DNA from: Cytophagales bacterium
Lineage (GTDB): Bacteria; Bacteroidota; Bacteroidia; Cytophagales; Spirosomataceae
Assembly (NCBI GenBank): GCA_013298865.1
Contig: JAAFJL010000001.1
Span: 1-64,000 of the forward strand
Length of the DNA stretch: 64,000 nt
Direction: 5' to 3'
Part shown: positions 9,367 to 18,951 of the stretch, piece after piece
How positions within the stretch are numbered: position 1 is the stretch's first letter
Layout of the letters: each line of letters opens with the position of its first letter
The notes under the pieces: generated by a model
Seen by the model: the letters and a program-made list of their open reading frames with translations, nothing else
Database searches by the model: none
Told to the model about the DNA's origin: nothing
Position numbers and translations under genes: made by a program

Positions 9367-11487
9367 ATGAAAAAAGCTCCTAAAATTGCTCTTATCGGAA
9401 ATCCAAATGCAGGAAAATCTTCGCTGTTTAATAGCCTGACGGGTTTGAGACAAAAAACAGGGAATTTCCCAGGAGTGACGATGGACAAACTCATAGGGAA
9501 GTGGCACATTGAGTCTGATACTGATGCCGAAATTCTGGATTTGCCAGGGATTTATAGTATCTACCCAAAATCGGTGGATGAACAAGTGGTGATTAATATT
9601 TTAGCAAATCCGCAACATCCTGATTATCCAGACATGGCAATTGTTGTGGTTGATGCCTCTAATCTGAAACGTAACCTTCTGTTATTCAGTCAAGTACGAG
9701 ATTTGGGTATTCCAACAATCTTGGCTCTGAATATGATTGATGTTGCCGAAAATGCTGGAATTGTCATTAATTCAGTAAAATTATCCCGAGAACTAAATGT
9801 CCAAGTTGCCGAAGTAAATGCCAAAAAAGGCATCGGTCTGAACGGTTTGCGTTTGGCTGTGAATAAAACTTTAGAAACCAAATATGGTTCAAATGACTCA
9901 TTACCAGTAGATTATGATACTGATTTAGTAGAAGAAATCAAAGAAAAATATGGTGATACCGACGACTATCATGCACTACTTTGGTTGGCAGAACACGATA
10001 ATTTAAAGCAATTTGATGAAAAACAGAGAGCTGGATTTGACCAATTGCAAGAAAAATATCATTGGGACACTCAAAAGTTTCAAGCCAAAGAAACGATGGC
10101 TCGGTATGAAGTTCTGAACGAAATTGTTGACAGTTGTCTGCACCAATCACCCGTCGAAGAAGACCCAGTTATTACTTGGTCTGAGCGTTTAGACAAAGTT
10201 TTCCTTCACCGTTTTTGGGGATATTTCATTTTCTTGGGCATTCTTTTTGTCATGTTCCAAGCCATTTTCACGTGGGCAACCTATCCGCAAGACCTCATTG
10301 ATTCGGGCATTGCAAGCCTGAATGATTTCTTAAAAACACAATTGCCCAAAAGCCAACTCACTGGTTTACTGACAGATGGACTTATAGCGGGAATTGGTGG
10401 CGTACTTATTTTTATTCCTCAGATTGCTTTTTTGTTCCTGTTCATTTCACTTTTAGAAGAAACAGGATATATGTCTCGTGTAATGTTTATCATGGACAAA
10501 CTGATGCGACGTTTTGGTTTGAATGGCAAATCTGTCGTACCCCTGATTTCGGGTGTGGCGTGTGCCGTACCAGCCATCATGAGTACCCGCAGCATAGGTT
10601 CGTGGAAAGACCGCCTCATTACAATTATGGTTACGCCTTTGATGTCGTGTTCGGCAAGATTACCGATTTATACCATTCTCATTGCCTTGGTCGTTCCCGA
10701 AACGAGTAAATTATTTGGATTTTTCAATTTGCAGGGTGTAGCCTTATTCGGACTTTATTTACTTGGTTTTTTTATGGCATTGTTTTCGGCTTGGGTCATG
10801 AAGTTGATTCTAAAGACCAAAGAACGGAGTTATTTCATCATGGAATTACCCACTTTCAAAGCCCCAAGATTCAACCATATTATGCTTTCTATCTGGAATT
10901 CAGTAAAAGCATTTGTTCATGAAGCTGGGAAAATTATCGTTGCTATTTCGGTAGTGCTTTGGGTATTAGCAAGTTATGGTCCAGGAGATGCCATGCAACA
11001 AGCAGAAATTAAAGTAAAAACAGAAAATCCAACGCTTACAGGAAAGGATTTAGAAAATAAAATTGCAGCACAGAAATTAGAAAATTCTTATGCTGGAATT
11101 TTTGGTAAAACCCTCGAACCTGTCATTAAACCTTTGGGTTATGATTGGAAAATCGGCATAGCCTTGATTACATCTTTTGCCGCTCGTGAGGTTTTTGTGG
11201 GTACGATGTCAACCATTTATAGTTTAGGTGCTGACGTTGAAGACCAAGATGCAACTATCAAAAATAGAATGCGAGCAGAAATTAATCCAACCACAGGGAA
11301 ACCCCTCTACGACACCGCATTGGGCTTTTCGCTCTTGATTTTCTACGCATTTGCGATGCAGTGCATGAGTACCCTCGCTACGACTTACCGAGAAACAAAA
11401 TCATGGAAATATCCGACCATTCAATTCGTTTATATGACAGCTTTGGCATACATTTCAGCCTTTATTGTTTATCAGGTTTTGAAGTGA
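9367..11487 (+). CDS. feoB: Ferrous iron transporter B
   Basis: 706 aa, normal FeoB size. N-terminal G domain with G1 GNPNAGKSS, the G2-region GVTMDK, G3 DLPGIYS and G4 NMID; then a spacer to about 255 and a membrane domain of many helices with the Cys-containing Gate motifs (ISGVACAVPAIMSTR and MSCSARLPIY). It moves Fe2+ across the inner membrane. It follows feoA; no feoC is present downstream. The C-terminus is AYISAFIVYQVLK. Confidence 0.96.
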   Translation: MKKAPKIALIGNPNAGKSSLFNSLTGLRQKTGNFPGVTMDKLIGKWHIESDTDAEILDLPGIYSIYPKSVDEQVVINILANPQHPDYPDMAIVVVDASNLKRNLLLFSQVRDLGIPTILALNMIDVAENAGIVINSVKLSRELNVQVAEVNAKKGIGLNGLRLAVNKTLETKYGSNDSLPVDYDTDLVEEIKEKYGDTDDYHALLWLAEHDNLKQFDEKQRAGFDQLQEKYHWDTQKFQAKETMARYEVLNEIVDSCLHQSPVEEDPVITWSERLDKVFLHRFWGYFIFLGILFVMFQAIFTWATYPQDLIDSGIASLNDFLKTQLPKSQLTGLLTDGLIAGIGGVLIFIPQIAFLFLFISLLEETGYMSRVMFIMDKLMRRFGLNGKSVVPLISGVACAVPAIMSTRSIGSWKDRLITIMVTPLMSCSARLPIYTILIALVVPETSKLFGFFNLQGVALFGLYLLGFFMALFSAWVMKLILKTKERSYFIMELPTFKAPRFNHIMLSIWNSVKAFVHEAGKIIVAISVVLWVLASYGPGDAMQQAEIKVKTENPTLTGKDLENKIAAQKLENSYAGIFGKTLEPVIKPLGYDWKIGIALITSFAAREVFVGTMSTIYSLGADVEDQDATIKNRMRAEINPTTGKPLYDTALGFSLLIFYAFAMQCMSTLATTYRETKSWKYPTIQFVYMTALAYISAFIVYQVLK

Positions 11488-11526
11488 GAAAATTTCTATT
11501 GCCCCTAAAAACAACTCAAAATACCT

Positions 11527-12525
11527 ATGAAAAAATTACCTCTAATCGTCATATTTGTTCTTTTACGCTCTTTTTCTTCACTTTGCCAAGACACATATTT
11601 TAGTTACGCAAAGATGATTAATAAGGCGGAAATGGCTATTGTACATCAAAATTTCAAGCAAGCCCAAACTATTTATGATAGTGCCTTTGCCATCAAATCT
11701 AAGAAATTCTCTAAAGATTATTATAATGCTTTGGTATGTTCAATCATAATCAAAAATATAGCTAAATCTGAAGAATATATTAGCACTCTGATTGATAGAG
11801 GAGCTTTATTGGATAATATCAAAACGGATACTGTAATCAACAAAGTGATGCAAATGCCTTTTTGGGCAAATATTATAACTGATTATTCAGCCCGCCATAA
11901 AAAAGCTATCAAAAAATTTAATTACCCTCTTTTTAAAGAATTAGAATTTCTCCGTGCAAGAGACCAGCACATGAGGGGACGAGAGGGTTCGTATAAAGTT
12001 TGGGGAGATACCATAAAAAAATTAGATGTCATTAACTACAAGCGTTTAGATGAAATATTTGAAACTTATGGGTTTCCAGACGAAGAATTAATTGGTAATG
12101 AGAACCCACGTTATGATGATTTACCACATTATATAATTTTGAGACATTTACAAGGAGATAAAGAGTATGACCGTTCCGTAGTCATGAAAAAAGCAGTTAT
12201 AGAGGGGCGATTTTCTGCAAAATATTTTGCCTGGGTAATGGATTATGAGAATGATGAAAGGCACAATCCAGAGATTAATTTTGGAGTGACATTATATTAT
12301 GAGATAGATAATCAGCTATATCTTGATAAATTTTCGGATAAATTCAAATTGAAAGTTAATAGAAATAGAGAAAGTGTAGGACTTGAAAATGTAGATGATT
12401 ATCAGCAAAAAATATTGTACGAGCGAAAGGATAAACGGTTTAATTTCGGAAATCATTCTGGAATTTCAACAATGTCTTTTACAAATGAACAAGACAAAAA
12501 ATCATTTATCGAAGGCTTCAAATAG
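11527..12525 (+). CDS. Exported protein resembling DUF6624
   Basis: 332 aa with an N-terminal signal peptide (residues 1-20, ending near SSLCQ). Residues 25-120 are helical and may form TPR-like pairs. From about 135 the order 'RARDQHMRG', 'LDEIFETYGFPDEELIG' and a His-containing helix 'LPHYIILRHLQGD' resembles DUF6624 as I remember it; the match is from memory and not certain. It begins 39 bp after feoB but nothing links it to iron uptake. Function unknown. Confidence 0.6.
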   Translation: MKKLPLIVIFVLLRSFSSLCQDTYFSYAKMINKAEMAIVHQNFKQAQTIYDSAFAIKSKKFSKDYYNALVCSIIIKNIAKSEEYISTLIDRGALLDNIKTDTVINKVMQMPFWANIITDYSARHKKAIKKFNYPLFKELEFLRARDQHMRGREGSYKVWGDTIKKLDVINYKRLDEIFETYGFPDEELIGNENPRYDDLPHYIILRHLQGDKEYDRSVVMKKAVIEGRFSAKYFAWVMDYENDERHNPEINFGVTLYYEIDNQLYLDKFSDKFKLKVNRNRESVGLENVDDYQQKILYERKDKRFNFGNHSGISTMSFTNEQDKKSFIEGFK

Positions 12526-12555
12526 AACAAAAAAATAAAAAATCCCACACCCAAA

Positions 12556-13680
12556 ATGCTTTTACCAGAAGAAAAAAGACGCTATCAAAAACATCTTCTT
12601 CTGCCCCAAATTGGCGAAGAAGGGCAAACCAAGCTCAAAAATGCTCGGGTTTTGGTCGTTGGTGCTGGTGGTTTGGGCTGTCCTGTTTTGCTATATTTAT
12701 CGGCGGCAGGGGTTGGTAAAATTGGCGTGATTGATGCTGATGTTGTGGATATGACAAACCTCCAAAGACAAGTGCTTTACAGAGTTGAAGACATCGGAAA
12801 ATCAAAAGCAGTTATTGCCGTGAGTCGTCTCAAAAAACTGAACGATTCTATTGATTATGAGGTAATTAACCATAGATTTAAGCACGAAAATGCCGAAACT
12901 ATTCTTCAAAATTATGACATTGTTGTTGACTGCACCGACAATTTTCCTACTCGTTACGCCATCAATGATTTTTGTGTGAAGCTCCAAAAGCCCTTTGTTT
13001 ACGGGGCAATCCATCAGTTTGAAGGGCAAGTTTCTGTCTTTAATTTCAAGAACTCAGAAGGAATTTTAGGACCAACCTATCGCTGTCTTTTTCCAGAAGA
13101 ACCTGCCGATGGAGAAATCCCGAATTGTGCTGAAATTGGGGTTCTTGGAATCCTCCCAGGGACACTTGGAATGTACCAAGCCAACGAAGTAGTGAAGATG
13201 ATAACGGGCATCGGGACAGTCCTGAGTGGACAATTATTGATGGTAGATTTATTGGAAAATACTTCTCAGAAAATTCGTTTCAAACGAAAATCGAATGCTG
13301 AGACGCTTATTTTTCCAGAAAAGAAAATAGAAAAAACAGAAAGTGAATCATTCAATATTATGAAAACTATTTCGGTAAAAGAATTATCAGAACTTATTGA
13401 TAATCAGAAAGATATATTCCTTTTAGATGTAAGGAATTTGGGAGAATATGAAACTTGTAGGTTAGCAAATGCAGTATTAATTCCGATGAATAGTATCCCG
13501 ACAAGCGTTAAACATATTCCAAAAGACAAAAAAGTAATTGTGCATTGCCACCACGGAATGCGGTCGGCGAGTGTGATTCAATATTTAGAACAAAATCATG
13601 GTTTCGATAACCTCTACAACCTCACGGGAGGCATAGACGCTTGGGCAAGAGAAATTGATTTGGAAATGGTGAGATACTAA
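12556..13680 (+). CDS. ThiF/MoeB-type adenylyltransferase fused to rhodanese domain
   Basis: 374 aa. Residues 1-250 are a ThiF/MoeB E1-like domain with the nucleotide loop GAGGLGCPVL, the DMTNLQRQVLY segment and DCTDNFPTRYAIND. A linker leads to a C-terminal rhodanese domain whose catalytic Cys is in HCHHGMRSA. Such fusions adenylate the C-terminal glycine of a ThiS/MoaD-like protein and supply sulfur, for thiamine or molybdopterin synthesis. Only two cysteines (YRCLF, PNCAE) are near the usual zinc site. No ThiS/MoaD partner is in this window, so the pathway is undecided. Confidence 0.85.
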   Translation: MLLPEEKRRYQKHLLLPQIGEEGQTKLKNARVLVVGAGGLGCPVLLYLSAAGVGKIGVIDADVVDMTNLQRQVLYRVEDIGKSKAVIAVSRLKKLNDSIDYEVINHRFKHENAETILQNYDIVVDCTDNFPTRYAINDFCVKLQKPFVYGAIHQFEGQVSVFNFKNSEGILGPTYRCLFPEEPADGEIPNCAEIGVLGILPGTLGMYQANEVVKMITGIGTVLSGQLLMVDLLENTSQKIRFKRKSNAETLIFPEKKIEKTESESFNIMKTISVKELSELIDNQKDIFLLDVRNLGEYETCRLANAVLIPMNSIPTSVKHIPKDKKVIVHCHHGMRSASVIQYLEQNHGFDNLYNLTGGIDAWAREIDLEMVRY

Positions 13681-13743
13681 TTTGCGTTATTCGATGTTCG
13701 GTTTTCGATGTCTGTTTTTGTTTCGATGCCTGATGTTCGGTTT

Positions 13744-13800
13744 TCGTTGTTCGTTTTTCGATGCTCGTTGTTCGTCCTAACATCGAAAAACGAACAACGA
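13744..13800. terminator. 20-bp perfect stem between convergent genes
   Basis: Arms 13744-13763 and 13781-13800 are perfect reverse complements with a 17-nt loop. The flanks repeat variants of GTTCGTTTTTCGATG, so the region also looks like a degenerate repeat. It lies between the convergent stops at 13680 and 13810 and can serve both strands. Confidence 0.7.
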
Positions 13801-13809
13801 GAATCGAAA

Positions 13810-14226
13810 TCAAATCCCCATTTTTTCCATATAAGATTGCAAAATAATTACGGCTGAAACCTTGTCGATATTACCCTTCACTTTTCTATCTTTTTTAGAA
13901 GTTCCACTCGCAATCATCGACTGCATTGCCATCACAGAAGTAAATCTTTCGTCATGCGTATGTACAGGAGTTTCTGGAAAATTTTTCTGCAATAATTTCA
14001 CAAAACCCTTCACCAAACTTGTGTTATTGGTGTCAGAGCCATCCAATTGGCTGGGCATTCCAACCACAAAAACCTCTACTGGTTCGTTTTCTGCATAGTT
14101 TTTCAAGAAATTAATCACGTCCATACTATGAACAGTATCCAAAGCTGTGGCAATAATTTTCAGAGGGTCAGTCACTGCCAAACCTACTCTTTTCGACCCA
14201 TAATCTATTGCTAAAATCCTACCCAT
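13810..14226 (-). CDS. ruvX: RuvX/YqgF-family pre-16S rRNA nuclease / Holliday junction resolvase-like
   Basis: 138 aa, normal length. RNase H-like fold with the first acidic strand ILAIDYGSKRVGLAVTDP, the central VVGMPSQLDGS loop, and the DERFTSVMAM segment that carries the second acid. A late Asp in DKVSAVIILQSYM completes the set. The protein is cytoplasmic and acts in 16S rRNA 5' maturation, with a resolvase role also proposed for the family. It converges with the ThiF-rhodanese gene. Confidence 0.92.
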   Translation of the reverse strand: MGRILAIDYGSKRVGLAVTDPLKIIATALDTVHSMDVINFLKNYAENEPVEVFVVGMPSQLDGSDTNNTSLVKGFVKLLQKNFPETPVHTHDERFTSVMAMQSMIASGTSKKDRKVKGNIDKVSAVIILQSYMEKMGI

Positions 14227-14244
14227 ATTTTTAATTGTTGAATC

Positions 14245-14327
14245 ATTGAGGTTTGACTGGGCAGCGCTCTGCTTGTTGAAAGTACTTTGAGATTTCTCTC
14301 CAACAAATCAACAAATCAAACCTCAAT
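14245..14327. repeat. 12-bp inverted repeat upstream of ruvX
   Basis: ATTGAGGTTTGA at 14245-14256 is perfectly complementary to 14316-14327, with a GC-richer loop. It lies in the shared 5' region of ruvX (minus) and the S41 protease gene (plus). It may be another of the intergenic palindromes common here. Confidence 0.5.
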
Positions 14328-14461
14328 AACTGATTAAAAGTTACCTTTTTTCAAAGTTACGTCAAATAGATAGGAATGGAAGAAATAATTTTTTCTAATC
14401 TCAAAATGGGGTTCTACCAGATTGTTTGTATCTTTAATGACAGAACGTACAAGATTAGAAA

Positions 14462-16171
14462 ATGAAGGAGAATAAAGAGATTAAAAATCACCCAACCACT
14501 GTTAAACTACCAATTCTTGTTGCCCTGACTTTAGCAGGCGGAATTTTGGTAGGGGCAAACTTCTTCGGAGGAAAAAGCCGCATGAATAATATTTCAAAAG
14601 GCTACAATAAATTTAGAGAAGTCCTCTCTTTGATTGAAACCAGTTACGTTGATACTGTAAATACTGATACCTTGGTTGACTATTCCATCAAAAAAATGTT
14701 GGAAAAACTTGACCCACACACCTTATATTTTACTACGGATGAAACCTCATCAGCAAGAGCCCCACTCGAATCAGGCTACGACGGCGTGGGTATAGAATAC
14801 AATTTTTTTAGCGATACTATTCATGTAATTTCAGTTATTCCTGGCGGTCCTTCAGACGTTGCTGGTTTAAGAAGCGATGACAAAATCATCAAAACAGATG
14901 GTGTACCAGTAGTAGGCTCAAAAATAACTAACTCTTTCATTTATAGTAGATTACGAGGAAAAAGAGGCTCAGAAGTTACGATTGAAGTTTTGAGAAAAGG
15001 CGAGAAAAAACTCAAAATGCTCACTATTACTCGTGACAGAATCCCGTCTTACTCTATTACAGGTAGTTATATGGTTGACCCACAAACGGGCTACATCAAA
15101 GTAGAACGTTTCTCGGAAAATACCTTCGACGAATTCAAAAATCATTTATCATTGTTGAAAACAGCAGGTATGAAACGCCTTGTGATTGACCTTCGTGGAA
15201 ATCCAGGCGGTTATAAAGATCGTGCAGAAAAAATGGTAGATGAATTAGTAGCAGGCGAAAAATTAATTGTCCGCACAGACGGAAAAGGCACACAATATGA
15301 TTCCGAAACTTACACTAAAAAAGAAGGTATTTTTGAAAAAGGAGCAGTTATCGTTTTAATGGACGAAGGTTCGGCTTCGGCAGCAGAAATAGTAGCTGGT
15401 GCTTTACAAGATAATGACCGTGCTTTAGTTGTTGGTCGTCGTTCTTTCGGAAAAGGATTGGTACAAATGCCTGTCAATCTTTCGGACGGTTCAGAACTTC
15501 GTCTTACAATTTCAAGATATTATACCCCAAGCGGAAGAAGTATTCAGAAACCATATTCTTCTGGCAATGACGAAGACTACGAAAAAGACTACGAAAAACG
15601 CATGAAAAGCGGAGAGTTTTTTGTGGCAGATAGTATCAAATTCAACGAAAAATCAAAGTATAAAACCATTGGTGGGCGTACCGTTTATGGTGGTGGAGGC
15701 ATTACACCAGATGTATTTATTCCACGAGATACAACCATGATAACCAAGTTTTTAAATGAACTTTGGGCAAAAAATGTTATCAGAGAATATGCGTTTAATT
15801 ATTCAACAGAAAATAGAAAAGCCCTCGAAAAACTCACTTTCAAGGATTTTAACAAACTATTTGTAGTAAACGAAGCCATGATGGTGGAACTTTTGAAACT
15901 TTCAAAACAAGTTGGAATCAAAGGAAAAGACAATGAATATGCTCGTTCAAAACCATATATTCGTTACCAAATAAAGGCGTACATTGCCCGTAATATTTGG
16001 CAAAACAAATTCAATGAAGGTCTGAATAATGAGTATTTCCAAGTGATGCTACCATTAGACGAAACACTTCAAAAATCACTCAGATATTTTGACCGTGCCG
16101 AAAAAATGGCACGAGGAGAATTAGCCCTTGAAAAAGAAATTTCACATTGGGGAACAAAAGGTAAACAGTAA
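14462..16171 (+). CDS. S41-family C-terminal processing peptidase
   Basis: 569 aa. An N-terminal membrane anchor or signal is at about 17-36, then helices, a PDZ domain (about 85-190, with GVGIEYNFF and GGPSDVAGLRSDD), and the S41 core. The catalytic dyad is visible as Ser306 in GSASAAE and Lys331 in SFGKGLVQ, the 25-residue spacing typical of Ctp proteases. It cleaves C-termini of periplasmic proteins. The C-terminal extension after 430 is helical and typical of the longer Bacteroidota form. Substrates unknown. Confidence 0.92.
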   Translation: MKENKEIKNHPTTVKLPILVALTLAGGILVGANFFGGKSRMNNISKGYNKFREVLSLIETSYVDTVNTDTLVDYSIKKMLEKLDPHTLYFTTDETSSARAPLESGYDGVGIEYNFFSDTIHVISVIPGGPSDVAGLRSDDKIIKTDGVPVVGSKITNSFIYSRLRGKRGSEVTIEVLRKGEKKLKMLTITRDRIPSYSITGSYMVDPQTGYIKVERFSENTFDEFKNHLSLLKTAGMKRLVIDLRGNPGGYKDRAEKMVDELVAGEKLIVRTDGKGTQYDSETYTKKEGIFEKGAVIVLMDEGSASAAEIVAGALQDNDRALVVGRRSFGKGLVQMPVNLSDGSELRLTISRYYTPSGRSIQKPYSSGNDEDYEKDYEKRMKSGEFFVADSIKFNEKSKYKTIGGRTVYGGGGITPDVFIPRDTTMITKFLNELWAKNVIREYAFNYSTENRKALEKLTFKDFNKLFVVNEAMMVELLKLSKQVGIKGKDNEYARSKPYIRYQIKAYIARNIWQNKFNEGLNNEYFQVMLPLDETLQKSLRYFDRAEKMARGELALEKEISHWGTKGKQ

Positions 16172-16206
16172 ATAGATAAATATTTTAATAAAAGGTTTGG
16201 TAGATA

Positions 16207-16237
16207 TTTGTCTAAAGCTCAAAATTTACTACCTTTG
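16207..16237 (+). promoter_or_regulatory. Bacteroidota-type promoter of rpmG operon
   Basis: TTTG at 16207-16210, a 19-nt spacer and TACCTTTG at 16230-16237 match the Bacteroidota sigma-A consensus (-33 TTTG, -7 TAnnTTTG). Transcription should begin a few bases on, giving a leader of roughly 120 nt before rpmG. Confidence 0.8.
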
Positions 16238-16365
16238 CAGTCCCTTTGGGAAAACCGTTAATCATCAATGACTAAAAGTTACATCTAAGTGACTCAGAAT
16301 CAGGCAAAAGATATACGATTAACGACCGAATGTCTTAACGATTAACGCAAAACGAAAATAAAGCA

Positions 16366-16548
16366 ATGGCTAAGAAAGGTAATAGAATTCAAGTAATTTT
16401 GGAATGTACTGAGCAAAAAACATCAGGTGTTCCAGGGATGTCACGTTACATCACTACAAAAAACCGTAAAAATACTACGGCACGTATCGAGTTGAAGAAA
16501 TACAACCGATTCATGAAAAAAGTAACAGTACACAAAGAAATCAAGTAA
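16366..16548 (+). CDS. rpmG: 50S ribosomal protein L33
   Basis: 60 aa, with the L33 signature ILECTEQ near the start, the Thr-Lys-Asn-Arg-Lys-Asn run (TTKNRKN) and a basic C-terminus. Only one Cys remains of the four zinc ligands, so it is the zinc-independent C-minus form. It starts the rpmG-DUF4295-ftsY run. The rpmB (L28) gene that often precedes rpmG in Bacteroidota is not here. Confidence 0.96.
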   Translation: MAKKGNRIQVILECTEQKTSGVPGMSRYITTKNRKNTTARIELKKYNRFMKKVTVHKEIK

Positions 16549-16599
16549 TTAACTTAGTGATTGTTTGAAAAATAACATCACTCAAAGCTCAATAAAGAA

Positions 16600-16752
16600 A
16601 TGGCAAAGAAGGTAGTTGCAACGCTCAAGAAAGAAGGTGGCGTTAAATATGCAAAAATTATTAAAGCTGTAAAAAGTCCAGTTACAGGTGCTTACACTTT
16701 CAAAGAAGAAATCATTCTTCAAGACGAAGTGGCAAATGCTTTGAAAGGATAA
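16600..16752 (+). CDS. DUF4295 small basic protein
   Basis: A 50-aa ORF starting MAKKVVATLKKEGGVKYAKI and ending VANALKG, 51 bp after rpmG. It is the small Lys-rich DUF4295 protein regularly found between rpmG and ftsY in Bacteroidota, presumed ribosome-associated from context. Short size explains why simple ORF cut-offs miss it. A terminator follows at 16788. Confidence 0.88.
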   Translation: MAKKVVATLKKEGGVKYAKIIKAVKSPVTGAYTFKEEIILQDEVANALKG

Positions 16753-16787
16753 TTTTCAATTTGAAAACTTATCGTTTACAATATTTT

Positions 16788-16816
16788 AAAAAGTCCCTTC
16801 ATCGGGACTTTTTTTG
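16788..16816 (+). terminator. Rho-independent terminator after DUF4295
   Basis: Stem 16788-16797 (AAAAAGTCCC) and 16804-16813 with a 6-nt loop and trailing T run. It lies 36 bp past the DUF4295 stop and probably separates the ribosomal genes from ftsY. Confidence 0.88.
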
Positions 16817-16979
16817 TTTTACTTTTGTTTGAAGGTTATCAAGTATAGAGTTAAAGGTTTATGAGTTAAGAGTTTTAAACAGCTTCAAAATGTTATTCGG
16901 CATCAAGTACTTTCAACTTTTTACTTTTACACTAACCATATTAGACTTTCTCCGCTACAAAACTAAAAATTAACTCAGA

Positions 16980-17954
16980 ATGGGCTTATTTGATTTTTTC
17001 AAGAAAAAAGAAACGTTAAACACCGAAGAAAAGGAATCTCTCGACAAAGGTCTGGAAAAAACTAAAGAAGGTTTTTTCGGAAAACTGAGTAGAGCGGTTG
17101 TCGGAAAATCGAAAGTTGATGAAGATGTTTTGGATGAATTAGAAGAAATTCTGATTTCGTCAGACGTTGGTGTAGAAACAACTGTAAAGATTATTCGTAG
17201 AATTGAAGAACGAGTTTCTCGTGATAAATTTCTGACTACCAATGAGTTAGACGTAATTCTCAGGGAAGAAATCGCTGGACTTTTATCTGAAAACAAAACG
17301 CATGATGTCTCCAATGCTTTCCAAATGTCGGACATTAAGCCTTATGTCATTATGGTTGTCGGTGTGAATGGCGTTGGAAAAACCACAACGATTGGTAAAT
17401 TGGCATCTCAGTTTCATAAAGCAGGCAATAAAGTTGTATTAGGTGCTGGCGATACTTTCCGTGCAGCAGCAGTTGACCAACTCAAACTTTGGGGTAATCG
17501 TGTAGGTGTACAAGTAATTGACCACGGTATGAATACCGACCCCGCAGCAGTTGCATTTGATGCCGTGAAACAAGCCAAAGAACAAGGTGCTGACGTTGTG
17601 ATTATTGATACCGCAGGAAGGTTGCATAATAAAGTCAATTTGATGAATGAACTTTCTAAAATCAAGCGAGTGATTCAGAAATTTATTCCTGATGCACCGC
17701 ATGAAGTTTTATTAGTTTTGGATGGTTCAACAGGGCAAAATGCGTTTATCCAAGCACAAGAATTCACGAAGGTTACAGAAGTTACGGCACTGGCTATCAC
17801 GAAGTTAGACGGTACTGCCAAAGGCGGTGTTGTCATTGGGATTTCAGATCAATTAAAGATTCCCGTAAAATATATTGGTGTGGGAGAAAAAATTGAAGAT
17901 CTCCAAGTTTTCAATAAAAAAGAATTTGTTGATTCGTTTTTTAAGCGGGTTTAA
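16980..17954 (+). CDS. ftsY: Signal recognition particle receptor FtsY
   Basis: 324 aa, the short form without a long acidic A domain. N-terminal helices (N domain) are followed by the G domain with GVNGVGKTTTIGKLA, the insertion-box segment GDTFRAAAVDQL, DTAGRLHNK and TKLDGTAKGG. It docks SRP-bound ribosomes at the inner membrane through GTP hydrolysis with Ffh. The start MGLFDFFKKKE gives the amphipathic membrane-targeting N-terminus expected. Confidence 0.96.
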   Translation: MGLFDFFKKKETLNTEEKESLDKGLEKTKEGFFGKLSRAVVGKSKVDEDVLDELEEILISSDVGVETTVKIIRRIEERVSRDKFLTTNELDVILREEIAGLLSENKTHDVSNAFQMSDIKPYVIMVVGVNGVGKTTTIGKLASQFHKAGNKVVLGAGDTFRAAAVDQLKLWGNRVGVQVIDHGMNTDPAAVAFDAVKQAKEQGADVVIIDTAGRLHNKVNLMNELSKIKRVIQKFIPDAPHEVLLVLDGSTGQNAFIQAQEFTKVTEVTALAITKLDGTAKGGVVIGISDQLKIPVKYIGVGEKIEDLQVFNKKEFVDSFFKRV

Positions 17955-17981
17955 TGAGTTTGAAGACAATCAGGTTTACAG

Positions 17982-18013
17982 AAATGCTTGGACTTCGGTT
18001 CAAGCATTTTTTT
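17982..18013 (+). terminator. Rho-independent terminator of ftsY
   Basis: AAATGCTTG at 17982-17990 pairs with 18001-18009 around a short loop and is followed by T residues, 28 bp past the ftsY stop. Confidence 0.85.
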
Positions 18014-18190
18014 GTGAAATTCACCCAAAATCATCCTACTTTTACAAGGTACTGTCAAGTCCTGTGACCATTCTTCACGATAAGTCTTTTCTATCATCAT
18101 GCTATTCTATTAATATTGCATAAATCTTAGTAATTTAACGAGTACAAAGCCTTGAGCTTATACTGATAAACTAAAAATACTTTACAATTC

Positions 18191-18883
18191 ATGGCAGAAC
18201 AAGAATCAAGTTTCGGACGAAAGTTATTGAGTTTCTTTGTTGAAGAAGACACTACCCATACGCAGACACAAACTAATGTGACACCTACGCCTTCTGGCGG
18301 AACGCCTCAAGTGCAGGTACAGCAAACGGTTGCCGTTCAGAATTCGGCAGGGACTGGAGTGGTCGATAAAAAATTTGTTGACCATTTCGTACAATTGATT
18401 GAAAAATCAAATCTGAAAGGTCCTGATTATTTTGAATATATGCAGGCTTTGAAAAGTTTAGCAGGTTTGGGGCTTTCTGAAGACAAACAATATCAGGCAG
18501 CTTGGGCGAGTTTCAAGGCGATGGGGGGCATTACAGACCAAACTGTTCTGACAACCACTGCCAATCAGTATATTAGTATTTTGGATACTGACCGTCAGAG
18601 TTTTTTGAAGGATGTCGAAGCCGCCGTAACTGAAAAAGTAGGCGGGCTTAAAGGTCAACTGCAACAAATGCAACAAGACAATGAAGCAATGGCGAAGCAA
18701 ATCATTGATTTACAGAACCGTATCAATGAAAATAACAGTAAAATTCAGAAGACTACGAATGACATTGCCGAACAAAGCATGAAAATTACGGGTAATAAAA
18801 ACAATTATGAATTAACGTATTCATCTTTTGTGGAACAAATAAAAGGCGATATTTCAAAGATTCAGAGGTATTTAGCTTCTTAG
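18191..18883 (+). CDS. Unknown coiled-coil protein upstream of PspA-like gene
   Basis: 230 aa with no signal peptide. Residues 1-17 are charged/aromatic, residues 18-55 are Thr/Gln/Pro-rich and probably disordered, residues about 58-115 form a helical domain (KKFVDHFVQLIEKSN, then a second part ALKSLAGLGLSEDKQYQAAW), and residues 130-205 look like a coiled coil (QLQQMQQDNEAMAKQIIDLQ). I do not recognise the family. The gene lies 68 bp before the PspA-like membrane protein, with which it probably works. Between them is a GC-rich hairpin. Confidence 0.75.
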   Translation: MAEQESSFGRKLLSFFVEEDTTHTQTQTNVTPTPSGGTPQVQVQQTVAVQNSAGTGVVDKKFVDHFVQLIEKSNLKGPDYFEYMQALKSLAGLGLSEDKQYQAAWASFKAMGGITDQTVLTTTANQYISILDTDRQSFLKDVEAAVTEKVGGLKGQLQQMQQDNEAMAKQIIDLQNRINENNSKIQKTTNDIAEQSMKITGNKNNYELTYSSFVEQIKGDISKIQRYLAS

Positions 18884-18951
18884 TAAACTTTTTCTTAATC
18901 ACTTAAAAAAACCTCTCCCCCAGAGGCAAAATTCAAGGGGCTTTTTCTAAA

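Noticed and set aside
12556-13680. Molybdenum cofactor cluster
   Set aside because: No moaD, moaE, moaA or thiS/thiG genes nearby, so the ThiF-rhodanese fusion cannot be assigned to one pathway.
17875-18123. 82-residue frame past ftsY
   Set aside because: It reads through the ftsY end and its terminator in another frame.
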